Notes under the pieces: model-generated | The model's database searches: none | Told to the model about the DNA's origin: nothing | The model's input: only the letters and a program-made list of their open reading frames with translations | Shown: one piece after another, positions 6,669 to 13,524 of the stretch | Layout: every line of letters begins with the position of its first letter | How positions within the stretch are numbered: position 1 is the first letter of the stretch | Made by a program: the position numbers and the translations under genes | From: an uncultured Olsenella sp. | GTDB lineage: Bacteria > Actinomycetota > Coriobacteriia > Coriobacteriales > Atopobiaceae | Direction of reading: 5' to 3' | Assembly: GCA_947253595.1 (NCBI GenBank) | Contig: CAMXZR010000041.1 | Span: 1 to 13,524, forward strand | Length of the DNA: 13,524 nucleotides

Positions 6669-8018
6669 GTGGGCGAGAGGTTGGACGCGCTCTCCAAGCG
6701 ATGGGAAGAGAGTCAGGCACTGCAGCTGGTGACCCCTGTCGTCTGCATCGCCTGGGAGACGATGCTTCTCTCGCGCATGCTCTTCCTCGAGGCGACCCCC
6801 GAGGAGCTGGGCGGCTGGCAGATCTGGCTCGCCCTGCTCCTCAACGTCCTGGGGTGCATGGCGCTGTTCGTACGCCGCAGCCATCCCCTGCCCATCGTGG
6901 CCGTGGAGGCGGCCGTCTTGGCGGGGACGGCGGCGCTAGGGTACGGTATCTATGTCTATCTCCCCTTCTACATCGCCGTCTACACATGCGTCGCCCGGGC
7001 ATCCCGCAGGGAGGCCGCCATCGGGACGGCCGTCGCCCTCGTCTCCCAGTCGGTCGGATACGTCCTCTCCTCCCCCTACCGTCCCGAGGGCCCATCCTCT
7101 GCGATGTTCTTCGGGCTGTTCGCCTCCACGGTCTCCGTCCTCCTCTTCATCGGGGCCGGCGGCATGGTCTCGCGCATGCTCCATGACCGCCGCCTGGCCA
7201 GGGCTGCGGAGGTACAGGCCGAGCAGCGGCGCACTGAGGAACTTGCCCAGATAGTGGCCTCCCGCGAGAAGGCCCTCAAGAAAGGTAGGCTCGCCGCCGA
7301 GCTCCACGACTCCGTCGGCCACGACCTCACGGCGATTGTCGCACTCTCCGAAGGGCTGATGGGGGCATCCGGGAACTCCGATCTCGACGAGGGTATCGCG
7401 ACCATCAACAGGCTCGCACGGGAGGGACTCGACGACACGCGCAAGGCCGTCAAGGCACTCTCCCAGGACGACGGGGGCTCCCAGGCTGACGGGACGGACA
7501 GGCCCCTCGAGGACGGCGGGCTGCCCCAAGGCGCCAAAGAGGGGCACCTGCACGGTTGGGACGAGGTCAAAGGCATCCTCGGGAACACGCGCCTCCTCGG
7601 CACCGTCTGCACCTTCACCGAGACGGGACGGCGCCCGCAGGACCCCCTCCAGGCCGACTTGGCCTTCTCCGTCACGCGCGAGGCGCTCACCAACGCCGTC
7701 AGGCATGGCAGGGGCGAGAAGGGCGATGCGGTCGAGCGCGTCGTCGTCTCCTGGGACCATGCCGACGACGGCTCCGTGACCGTGACCGTCCGCGACAACG
7801 GCAGGCAGGAGGATGCGTCGTCCGAATCGTCTGAAGAGGGCACTCGAGGGCAAGGATCTTCGGGGACGGGCCTCCTCCGCTTGGGACACGATGTCAGACT
7901 TGCCGGGGGGACCTTCGAGGCAGGGTTTCTGGACGGCGGCGGCTGGACCGTGAGGGCCGCCATCCCCGCCACCACACCCACCTCGGACGCCACGACAGAG
8001 AGGGAGGGGGCGCGATGA
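6669..8018 (+). CDS. Sensor histidine kinase, NarL/DesK type (HisKA_3 + HATPase_c)
   Basis: This is a 449-residue membrane sensor. Hydrophobic segments at about 19-40, 50-68, 74-107, 116-134 and 145-168 give several spans with almost no extracytoplasmic domain, so it may sense within the membrane or through the transporter. A coiled-coil-like linker (173-205) leads to the HisKA_3 motif RLAAELHDSVGHDLTA (207-222), with phospho-accepting H213. The ATP-binding domain has the N-box REALTNAVRHG (337-347), G1 DNG (376-378) and G2 GTGLLRLG (399-406). Between dimerisation and ATPase domains lies a Gly/Asp-rich insert (about 265-300). The start is GTG 6669, six bases after AGGAG (6658-6662). It overlaps the response regulator by ATGA, which supports a matched pair. 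It follows the YxeA gene by 24 bp. The natural signal is inferred to be a membrane-active peptide. Confidence 0.93.
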   Translation: MGERLDALSKRWEESQALQLVTPVVCIAWETMLLSRMLFLEATPEELGGWQIWLALLLNVLGCMALFVRRSHPLPIVAVEAAVLAGTAALGYGIYVYLPFYIAVYTCVARASRREAAIGTAVALVSQSVGYVLSSPYRPEGPSSAMFFGLFASTVSVLLFIGAGGMVSRMLHDRRLARAAEVQAEQRRTEELAQIVASREKALKKGRLAAELHDSVGHDLTAIVALSEGLMGASGNSDLDEGIATINRLAREGLDDTRKAVKALSQDDGGSQADGTDRPLEDGGLPQGAKEGHLHGWDEVKGILGNTRLLGTVCTFTETGRRPQDPLQADLAFSVTREALTNAVRHGRGEKGDAVERVVVSWDHADDGSVTVTVRDNGRQEDASSESSEEGTRGQGSSGTGLLRLGHDVRLAGGTFEAGFLDGGGWTVRAAIPATTPTSDATTEREGAR

Positions 8019-8689
8019 TAGGAGTCATGATCGTCGACGACCAGGCACCCGTACGCATGGGCCTCGCCCTCATGCTGCGGCACGACCCCGAGGTCACGGT
8101 CCTTCTCGAAGCCGAGGACGGGAAGGACGCCCTCGAGAGGCTCGCCCATGCCGAGGATATCGGCGCACCGCTGCCCGACGTCGTGCTCATGGACGTCAGG
8201 ATGCCGGGGATGGACGGCATCGACGCGACCGCCCGCATCACGGCCCGCTGGCCGGATACCCACGTCCTCGTCCTCACGACCTACGACGAGGACGACTACG
8301 CGTTCGGCGGGCTCTCTGCGGGGGCGTCGGGGTTCCTCTTGAAGGACGTCCGTTCACGCGACCTCTGCCAGGCCGTCCGCGCCGTCGCGTCGGGTGACGC
8401 GGTGCTCACCCCGCGTATCACCCATGAGGTGCTCGAGAGGGGCGTCGGACGGGTCGACCTCGACGAGAGGAGCCTGGAACTCGCCGCAAGGTTCAGGAGC
8501 CTCACGCAGCGGGAGCGGGAGACCTGCCGGCTCGTGGCCGACGGCCTCTCGAATGCGGAGATTGCCGGGCGGCTCTTCATCGAGCCGGCGAGCGTCAAGC
8601 GCTCGGTGACCCGCATCTTGGCGAAGCTCGGCATGCGCGACCGGGTACAAATAGCGGTCGGCTGGTACAAGGCCAAGATGGACGGATAG
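8015..8689 (+). CDS. Response regulator, NarL/FixJ family (REC + LuxR-type HTH)
   Basis: This 224-residue DNA-binding regulator is the partner of the kinase that overlaps it by four bases. The receiver domain (about 1-120) has the acidic pair D8/D9, phospho-accepting D60 in VVLMDVRMPGMDG, the switch residue T88/T89 in LVLTTYDEDD, and K110 in GFLLKD. The output domain (about 160-218) is a LuxR-type helix-turn-helix: LTQRERETCRLVADGLSNAEIAGRLFIEPASVKRSVTRILAKL with the family's conserved E, G, NxEIA and VK positions. It is intact in every expected key residue. It probably activates its own operon. The palindrome at 3408-3419, with 7-2-7 half-site spacing, is a natural candidate target. The operon ends here, one base before a hairpin. 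Confidence 0.94.
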   Translation: MIGVMIVDDQAPVRMGLALMLRHDPEVTVLLEAEDGKDALERLAHAEDIGAPLPDVVLMDVRMPGMDGIDATARITARWPDTHVLVLTTYDEDDYAFGGLSAGASGFLLKDVRSRDLCQAVRAVASGDAVLTPRITHEVLERGVGRVDLDERSLELAARFRSLTQRERETCRLVADGLSNAEIAGRLFIEPASVKRSVTRILAKLGMRDRVQIAVGWYKAKMDG

Positions 8690-8716
8690 CCCCGCCGGAC
8701 GTCACCTCCGACGGGG
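8690..8716. terminator. Hairpin between convergent operons, probable bidirectional terminator
   Basis: The arms CCCCG-C-CGGA (8690-8699) and TCCG-A-CGGGG (8707-8716) pair over ten positions with one C/A mismatch around a 7-nt loop. The hairpin begins one base after the response regulator stop codon and lies 58 bp beyond the end of the opposing ABC transporter gene. No T-run follows on either strand, so it is not a textbook intrinsic terminator. Position between convergent genes is the main argument. Confidence 0.6.
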
Positions 8717-8774
8717 CCTCCGTGGTCGCGACGGTTCCCTATGATCGCAATGGGTTCCAGCGCCTCAAGAGACC

Positions 8775-10496
8775 TCAGCGCTGCGACGCCTTCCACATGC
8801 GGGTGTACTTGCCACCGTGTGCCACCAGCTCGTCATGCGTACCCGCCTCCGCCACGCGGCCGCCTTCTATGACAGCTATCCTGTCGGCGGTGCGGATGAT
8901 GGGGAGCGTATGGGCCACCATCACCACCGTCTTGCGGTGGGAGATGAGGTTGGCGATGGCCTCGCGCACGGCGAGCTCGTTCTCGATGTCCAGGTTCGAC
9001 GTGGCCTCGTCGAGAAGGACGATGGGCGCGTCACGCAGGATGGCGCGGGCGATCGACAGGCGCTGGCGCTCGCCGCCGGAGAGCCTGCTGCCGTTCTCGC
9101 CGATCCTCGTATCGTATCCTTGCGGCAGTGCGGACACGAAGCCGTCGACGTTCGCCAGACGGCAGGCCGCACGCACCTCCCCGTCGGTCGCATCCGGTCG
9201 GGCATAGCGCACGTTGTCCATGACCGAGTCGTCGAAGAGGAACACGTCCTGGTCCACCAGCGCGACGTTGCGCAGGACGCTCTCGGGCGCATAGCCCGCC
9301 ACGTCCACGCCGCCGAAGCTCACCGTGCCGCCCTGGGGACGGTACAGCTGCGCGATGAGGCTGAGTACCGTCGACTTGCCGCAACCGGAGTCGCCGACGA
9401 GCGCCGTCAGCCTACCCTCGGGCACGACCAAGTTGAAATCGGAGAGCACACGCAGCCCGTCACCGTAGGCGAAGTCCACGTGCGCGAGAGCTATCCCCGT
9501 CCCCTGCATCGGCACATCGTCGAAGCTACCCTGCTCCCGGGGCTGTGCGAGCACATCGGCGATGTTGCGCTTGGCGATCTCGAGGTTGCGGTAGGCGGTC
9601 GCATGGATGAACAGCGCGGCGATGAGTTTGAGCGTCAGCAACGGCAGCATGGCGATGAGCAGGAACGACTCGGCAGACAGGATTCCCACCGTCCATGCGT
9701 TGTAGCACATGACCACCAGCAACGGCTGAGAGAGCCCCGCGACGATGGAAAGCCCGGCGCCGATGGGAAGGATCGCCGTCTCGTACACGTAACTCACCTG
9801 CGAGAATTCGCGCATGCTCTCCACGATGGCCTTGTTGTGCACGCCTGCCACCCCGTAGGCGCGCAGGGTCTGCATGCCGTCGACATGCTCCATGATGGCG
9901 CCGGAGCTGTTTGCCCGGACTGCGTCCTTGCGGGGCCCATAGACCTTGACCTGCCGCCACGAGAGCGCGATGGCGGGTATGAGCAGCAGGAGGGATGCAA
10001 GCACCACGATGCCGGCAGGGGCGTAGAGCCAGACGGTGAACAGGCCGAGCATGGCCGCGAGCACCGCGCTTTTGATGATCTCGCCTGTACGGTGGGTAAG
10101 TATCTGCTCGTAGTCGTTGACGTTGACCGTGAGCGCCTGGAGGTATTCCCCGCCCGTCTTGTCGGCGAAGCGCGAGAGCGGGATGCGCTTGATGGTATCG
10201 CCCATGAGGATACGCAGGTCGCGGCTGACCCGCGCCCCGCCCACCTGGCCGCGGACATAGCCGAAGCGGTACACGGCGAGACGTGCGACGAACACGGCGA
10301 CGATCGCGGCCGATATCGAAAGCAGAGCCTGGAGGTCGATCTCACCTGAGAACACCTGGTGCATGACCAACCAGATCAGCATGAAGTTGAACCCGCTGAA
10401 CAGACCCTCCACGACCGTGCACACGCATGAGACGTAGAAGTCGCGGTTCTTGGCGAAGGGATTCGAGACGGTTCGATCCGAGGCGGCCCTAGACAT
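8775..10496 (-). CDS. ABC transporter half-molecule, fused permease/ATPase (exporter fold), second of a pair
   Basis: This 573-residue protein has a six-span exporter-type transmembrane domain (about 20-300) followed by a nucleotide-binding domain. Walker A is GDSGCGKST (368-376), Q-loop Q416 is in VDQDVFLF, the signature is LSGGE (472-476), Walker B is IVLLDE (492-497) with catalytic E497, and H-loop H529 is in VAHT. All key residues are present, so its ATP site is not visibly degenerate. The start is ATG 10496. Its ATGTCTAG overlaps the stop of the preceding half-transporter by eight bases, and GGGAGG lies eight bases upstream. An open frame extends upstream to 10565 but lies inside the neighbouring gene. 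It almost certainly forms a heterodimer with that protein. The substrate is unknown; export of a drug or peptide, or siderophore-type import as in IrtAB/YbtPQ, are both possible. Confidence 0.92.
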   Translation of the reverse strand: MSRAASDRTVSNPFAKNRDFYVSCVCTVVEGLFSGFNFMLIWLVMHQVFSGEIDLQALLSISAAIVAVFVARLAVYRFGYVRGQVGGARVSRDLRILMGDTIKRIPLSRFADKTGGEYLQALTVNVNDYEQILTHRTGEIIKSAVLAAMLGLFTVWLYAPAGIVVLASLLLLIPAIALSWRQVKVYGPRKDAVRANSSGAIMEHVDGMQTLRAYGVAGVHNKAIVESMREFSQVSYVYETAILPIGAGLSIVAGLSQPLLVVMCYNAWTVGILSAESFLLIAMLPLLTLKLIAALFIHATAYRNLEIAKRNIADVLAQPREQGSFDDVPMQGTGIALAHVDFAYGDGLRVLSDFNLVVPEGRLTALVGDSGCGKSTVLSLIAQLYRPQGGTVSFGGVDVAGYAPESVLRNVALVDQDVFLFDDSVMDNVRYARPDATDGEVRAACRLANVDGFVSALPQGYDTRIGENGSRLSGGERQRLSIARAILRDAPIVLLDEATSNLDIENELAVREAIANLISHRKTVVMVAHTLPIIRTADRIAVIEGGRVAEAGTHDELVAHGGKYTRMWKASQR

Positions 10497-12360
10497 GGGA
10501 GGGACCTCCCTTCTCATCGTCGGCGGCCGTGCCGTCGATACCTGCATCGTCATTTCCGGAGGCATCCGGCCCCGAATCGGCCGCCCCGACGCGGTAGCTC
10601 ATGGAACGCGACCTCTGATAGGCGTCCCAGGCGCCGCGGTAGTATGGGCTGCGCTCGAGCGTCTCCCTATGCGACCCCACGGAGGTGAGGTGCCCGTCCT
10701 CCACCACGGCGACGGCGTCGCAGCTGGGGACCACGTCGAGGCGGTGTGCCACGATGAGCACCGTCTTGCCCTCGCAGAGGTTCTCGATGGCCGCGTCTAT
10801 GAGCGCCTGGTTCTCCGGGTCGGCCGCACTCGTCGCCTCGTCCAATATGAGGACAGGGGCGTCCTTCAGGATGGCGCGGGCGATGGCGACACGTTGCCGC
10901 TCGCCGCCGGAGAGCTTTCCCCCCAGCGTGCCGATGGGCGTATCATAGCCTTGGGGAAGCGCCGTGATGAAGTCGTCGGCCTGGGCGCGGCGTGCGGCGG
11001 CGCGCACCTCCTCGAGCGGGGCGTCGGACCCCATGCGGATGTTCTCGAGGATCGTCCCGCTGGTCAGAAAGGTCTTCTGGAAGACCACCGACACATGGGC
11101 GAGAAGGTCGTCGTAGTCGATGTCGCGCACGTCCACGCCGCCGATGGACACGGTGCCCGCCGTCACGTCGTAGAAGCGCCCCACCAGCTGGATGAGGGTC
11201 GACTTGCCCGAGCCGGACGGCCCCACGATGGCAAGCCGCTCGCCTGCGGCCACCTCGAGCGAGACGTCGTGCAGCACCTCCTGGGCACCCTCGCCGCCGT
11301 AGGTGAAGGACACGTCGTCGAGTGTGATCGAGGTGTCTTTCGGAAACGGGACGCCCTCCCCGAATACGGGCACCTCGAGGAGCTCCTCGACACGCTCGGC
11401 GCTTGCGGAGGCCTGCGACAGCTTGTTGGAGAAGTCCTGTAGGAGCCGCACCTCGGTCAGGTAGAGCGACCCCACGAAGGCGAACAGCAGATAGGTCGAG
11501 GCATCGACAGCGCCGTTCACCAGCATCAACGCACCCATGGGCACCATGATGAGCAGGCCGGCCTCGATAACGATGACATAGGCGGCGAACCCCGGTCCGG
11601 TCCTGCGCGCTATCTCGCACCACACGGCATGCTCGTCGTCCACGGCCGCACGGAAGCGCTTGAACGAACGGCTTCCCATGTCGAGCGCCTTGATGACGCG
11701 CATGCCGCCCACATACTCCACCATGACGGAGTTCATGTCCTCCAGCGACTTCATGGCGCGGTCCATGATGGACCCCATGATCTTGAACAGCGAGGCGAGC
11801 ACCGCCACTGCCGCGATGGCGGGAACGAGGGTGGCGAGCGCCAACGGCACGTTCGCACTCAGGAGGAACACGAGCGTCGCAAGGGGTCCGGCCGTGTACA
11901 TGAACGCCTCGGGCAGATTGTGCGCGAGCAGGAGTTCCAGGTTCTCCACGTCGTCGGAGAGCACCGTCTTGATCTTGCCCGTGCTGCGGTCGTCCATCTC
12001 GCCGAGCGGCGCCTTGGAGAGGCGGTCGAGGATACGGCAGCGCACGTCGAACAACGCCCCGTAGGCGCCCTTGTGCGACAGGGCCCCCGAGAAGCCGAAC
12101 AGGACGAACCGCAGGACGATGCCCACCGCGAGGACGGTCGCATCGGTGGTGATCACCGAGAGGGTGCAGGTCCCCTCGTACACGGCGCACATGATGTCGA
12201 AGACCGCAAGATAGGGTACGGCCACCAGAAGCCCCGACACCGTCGCGCAGATGACCGCGGCGATGAGGTACTTCCGATGTCCTCCCGCCCACTTGAACAC
12301 GAGGGCGATGGGATTGGCATCCTTCTTCCCTTTCGGGTCTTCCTTCTTTTCCTTTTCCAT
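10489..12360 (-). CDS. ABC transporter half-molecule, fused permease/ATPase (exporter fold), first of a pair
   Basis: This 623-residue protein opens with a charged Lys/Glu stretch (1-14), then an exporter-type membrane domain (about 28-315) and a nucleotide-binding domain. Walker A is GPSGSGKST (380-388), Q428 is in VVFQKTF, the signature is LSGGE (483-487), Walker B is VLILDE (503-508) with catalytic E508, the D-loop is SAADPEN, and H539 is in VAHRLD. Both ATP half-sites contributed by this chain look active. The C-terminal 40 residues are an acidic Asp/Gly-rich tail not usual in the family, and its last codons contain the ribosome site of the next gene. ATG 12360 follows AGGAG by six bases and lies 10 bp after the ECF-type ATPase gene. 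It pairs with the downstream half-transporter; the transported molecule is unknown. Confidence 0.92.
   Translation of the reverse strand: MEKEKKEDPKGKKDANPIALVFKWAGGHRKYLIAAVICATVSGLLVAVPYLAVFDIMCAVYEGTCTLSVITTDATVLAVGIVLRFVLFGFSGALSHKGAYGALFDVRCRILDRLSKAPLGEMDDRSTGKIKTVLSDDVENLELLLAHNLPEAFMYTAGPLATLVFLLSANVPLALATLVPAIAAVAVLASLFKIMGSIMDRAMKSLEDMNSVMVEYVGGMRVIKALDMGSRSFKRFRAAVDDEHAVWCEIARRTGPGFAAYVIVIEAGLLIMVPMGALMLVNGAVDASTYLLFAFVGSLYLTEVRLLQDFSNKLSQASASAERVEELLEVPVFGEGVPFPKDTSITLDDVSFTYGGEGAQEVLHDVSLEVAAGERLAIVGPSGSGKSTLIQLVGRFYDVTAGTVSIGGVDVRDIDYDDLLAHVSVVFQKTFLTSGTILENIRMGSDAPLEEVRAAARRAQADDFITALPQGYDTPIGTLGGKLSGGERQRVAIARAILKDAPVLILDEATSAADPENQALIDAAIENLCEGKTVLIVAHRLDVVPSCDAVAVVEDGHLTSVGSHRETLERSPYYRGAWDAYQRSRSMSYRVGAADSGPDASGNDDAGIDGTAADDEKGGPSHV
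10497..10510 (-). promoter_or_regulatory. Ribosome-site hairpin coupling the two half-transporter genes
   Basis: On the minus strand GGGAG (10510-10506), part of the Shine-Dalgarno sequence, can pair with CTCCC (10501-10497) across a 4-nt loop. The pairing ends directly at the ATG of the second half-transporter. The hairpin lies inside the last codons of the first gene, so a ribosome finishing that gene would melt it. This predicts translational coupling and balanced subunit amounts. The stem is only five base pairs, though all but one are G-C. Confidence 0.5.
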
Positions 12361-12370
12361 AGGACTCTCC

Positions 12371-13524
12371 TCATCCGGACGTCGGGACGCCCATCATCGC
12401 CTTCACCGTGTCGAAGTGCCCTCCCACCGACACCGGCGGCCCTGCCCTGCCGTCATCGAGAGGCAAGACGCATCCGCAGGCGCTGGCCACGAGTTCCAGA
12501 TCGTGCGTGACGACGAGGACTGCACGGCCCTGGGCAGCCAGCTGCCCAAGCAGCCGTGCCACCAATCGCATGCCGTCGAGGTCGAGTCCGCTCGTCGGCT
12601 CGTCGAACACGAGCACCCGCTTGTCGGCCGCGACACACGCCGCCACCGCCAGGCGCTGCTTCTGCCCACCCGAGAGCGTGGCCGGATGACGGTCGTCCAA
12701 CCCCTCGAGCGCAAGCTGCGACAGGATACCGGCGACGTCCACCGACCCGGCGGCGCGGCGCGGCAGGCCGAATGTCACCTCGGAGGCCACATCCTCGGCG
12801 AACAGCTGGTAGTTGACATCCTGGAACACCATCGACGAGACGCGCATCCGCTCCCTGCGAGAAGCAGTCGTGCCGTCGACCGATACCGCACCTCGCGCCC
12901 GTCGCTCGAAACCGCAGAGCGATCGGCAGAGCGTGGTCTTGCCCGCCCCGTTGGAGCCGACGAGTGCACAGACCTCCCCCGCATGCAGTTCCATGTCGAC
13001 CGCACGGAGGACGGGCGTCACACCGTAGTCGAGGGCGAGGTTCCGCGCTGCGAGCAAAGGGGGTTCGCCACAGGTATCGGAGGCGAAGGGGCGATCTGCA
13101 ACGACGGTGGATGCGACGGTGGCACGAGCCGTGCTGGCGACGGCCGGCTGTACCTCATCGAGGCTGCGGACGCGCAACCCCATCCGCGCGACCTCGCCGG
13201 CATCGAGTGAGGCGAACTCGGTCGCATCCATGATGCGGGCGATGTGCCCCTTATCCAGGTACACGTACCGGTCGGCGATACCGGCCAACCATGAGAGACG
13301 ATGCTCCGCCACGAGCACCGAACAGCCTGCAGCCTTGGCATGCGCCACGAACGCCGCCATATCCGCGATCGAGGGCAGATCGAGGTTGCTCGTCGGCTCG
13401 TCCAAGAGCAGGTTGGCGGGATGCAGCGCCCAGATGCCCGCGAACGCTACCTTCTGACGCTCACCGCCTGAGAGCTCGAAGATGTCACAACCGGCAAGCG
13501 ACGAGAGGTCGAGCTCGTCGAACG
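12371..13524 (-). CDS. Double-domain ECF-type ABC ATPase (EcfA-like), partial (N-terminus off right edge)
   Basis: The frame is open from the right edge to TGA at 12371-12373, giving 383 visible residues. The first ATPase domain is cut: its signature LSGGERQKVAFA (17-28), Walker B LLLDEP (38-43) and H-loop H74 remain, while its Walker A lies outside. A second, complete domain follows after a linker: Walker A GSNGAGKTT (189-197), Q234 in MVFQDVNYQLF, signature LSGGQKQR (283-290), Walker B VLVFDEP (303-309) and H340. The FQ....QLFA and FGLPRR segments are typical of energy-coupling-factor and CbiO-type ATPases. Two such domains in one chain recall YkoD-type ECF ATPases. A membrane T component and a substrate-binding S component would be expected beyond the right edge. 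The first visible ATG (13405) is internal, within the Walker B region, and is not the start. Confidence 0.92.
   Translation of the reverse strand, partial: FDELDLSSLAGCDIFELSGGERQKVAFAGIWALHPANLLLDEPTSNLDLPSIADMAAFVAHAKAAGCSVLVAEHRLSWLAGIADRYVYLDKGHIARIMDATEFASLDAGEVARMGLRVRSLDEVQPAVASTARATVASTVVADRPFASDTCGEPPLLAARNLALDYGVTPVLRAVDMELHAGEVCALVGSNGAGKTTLCRSLCGFERRARGAVSVDGTTASRRERMRVSSMVFQDVNYQLFAEDVASEVTFGLPRRAAGSVDVAGILSQLALEGLDDRHPATLSGGQKQRLAVAACVAADKRVLVFDEPTSGLDLDGMRLVARLLGQLAAQGRAVLVVTHDLELVASACGCVLPLDDGRAGPPVSVGGHFDTVKAMMGVPTSG

Noticed and set aside
8817..10349. 510-codon open frame on the plus strand
   Set aside because: It lies opposite a complete ABC transporter with all motifs. 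Its His/Asp/Arg-rich composition is that of an antisense shadow.
10450..12510. Long plus-strand open frames (10450-11442 and 11629-12510)
   Set aside because: Both are antisense to the first half-transporter, without motifs or ribosome sites.
1..13524. Search by eye for CRISPR repeats, tRNA genes, transposases and attachment sites
   Set aside because: No regularly spaced repeats, cloverleaf-like sequence, transposase motifs or long flanking repeats were seen.

Overview
The window is high-GC DNA from a Gram-positive bacterium of the Actinomycetota. Frequent AGG and ATA codons inside GC-rich genes, a Cna-type surface adhesin, an ECF transporter and a bacitracin/lantibiotic-type ABC cassette fit a host-associated Coriobacteriia genome best. 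Bifidobacteriaceae cannot be excluded, and no rRNA or marker gene settles it. No tRNA, rRNA, CRISPR array or insertion sequence was seen.

Layout. (1) 1-1888, minus strand: the N-terminal 629 codons of a large secreted surface adhesin that runs off the left edge. It carries an 11-G tract between its possible start codons and its signal peptide, a strong candidate for slipped-strand phase variation. (2) 1889-2231: an AT-rich non-coding stretch with short palindromes. (3) 2232-2615, plus strand: the 3' remnant of a class II ketose-bisphosphate aldolase. (4) 2673-3392, minus strand: a flavin reductase-family protein preceded by a small unrecognised ORF. (5) 3393-3523: a divergent regulatory region with a perfect 12-bp palindrome. 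(6) 3524-8689, plus strand: a tight six-gene operon (BcrA/LanF-type ATPase, two ABC-2 permeases, a YxeA-family protein, a NarL-type histidine kinase and its LuxR-type response regulator), ended by a hairpin at 8690-8716. (7) 8775-13524, minus strand: a second operon that enters from the right edge. It encodes a double-domain ECF-type ATPase (partial) and two overlapping exporter-type ABC half-transporters.

How they work together. The plus-strand operon looks like a self-regulated cell-envelope defence module. The kinase and regulator probably sense a membrane-active peptide and switch on the ATPase, permeases and YxeA protein that remove it. No lantibiotic precursor or modification gene lies in the window, so resistance is more likely than self-immunity. 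The minus-strand operon pairs an importer-type ECF ATPase with a probable heterodimeric ABC transporter, and its substrate is unknown. The two operons converge on the hairpin.

The points most worth a second look are the poly-G switch with its two out-of-frame starts, the palindrome upstream of the peptide-resistance operon, and the ribosome-binding-site hairpin joining the two half-transporter genes.
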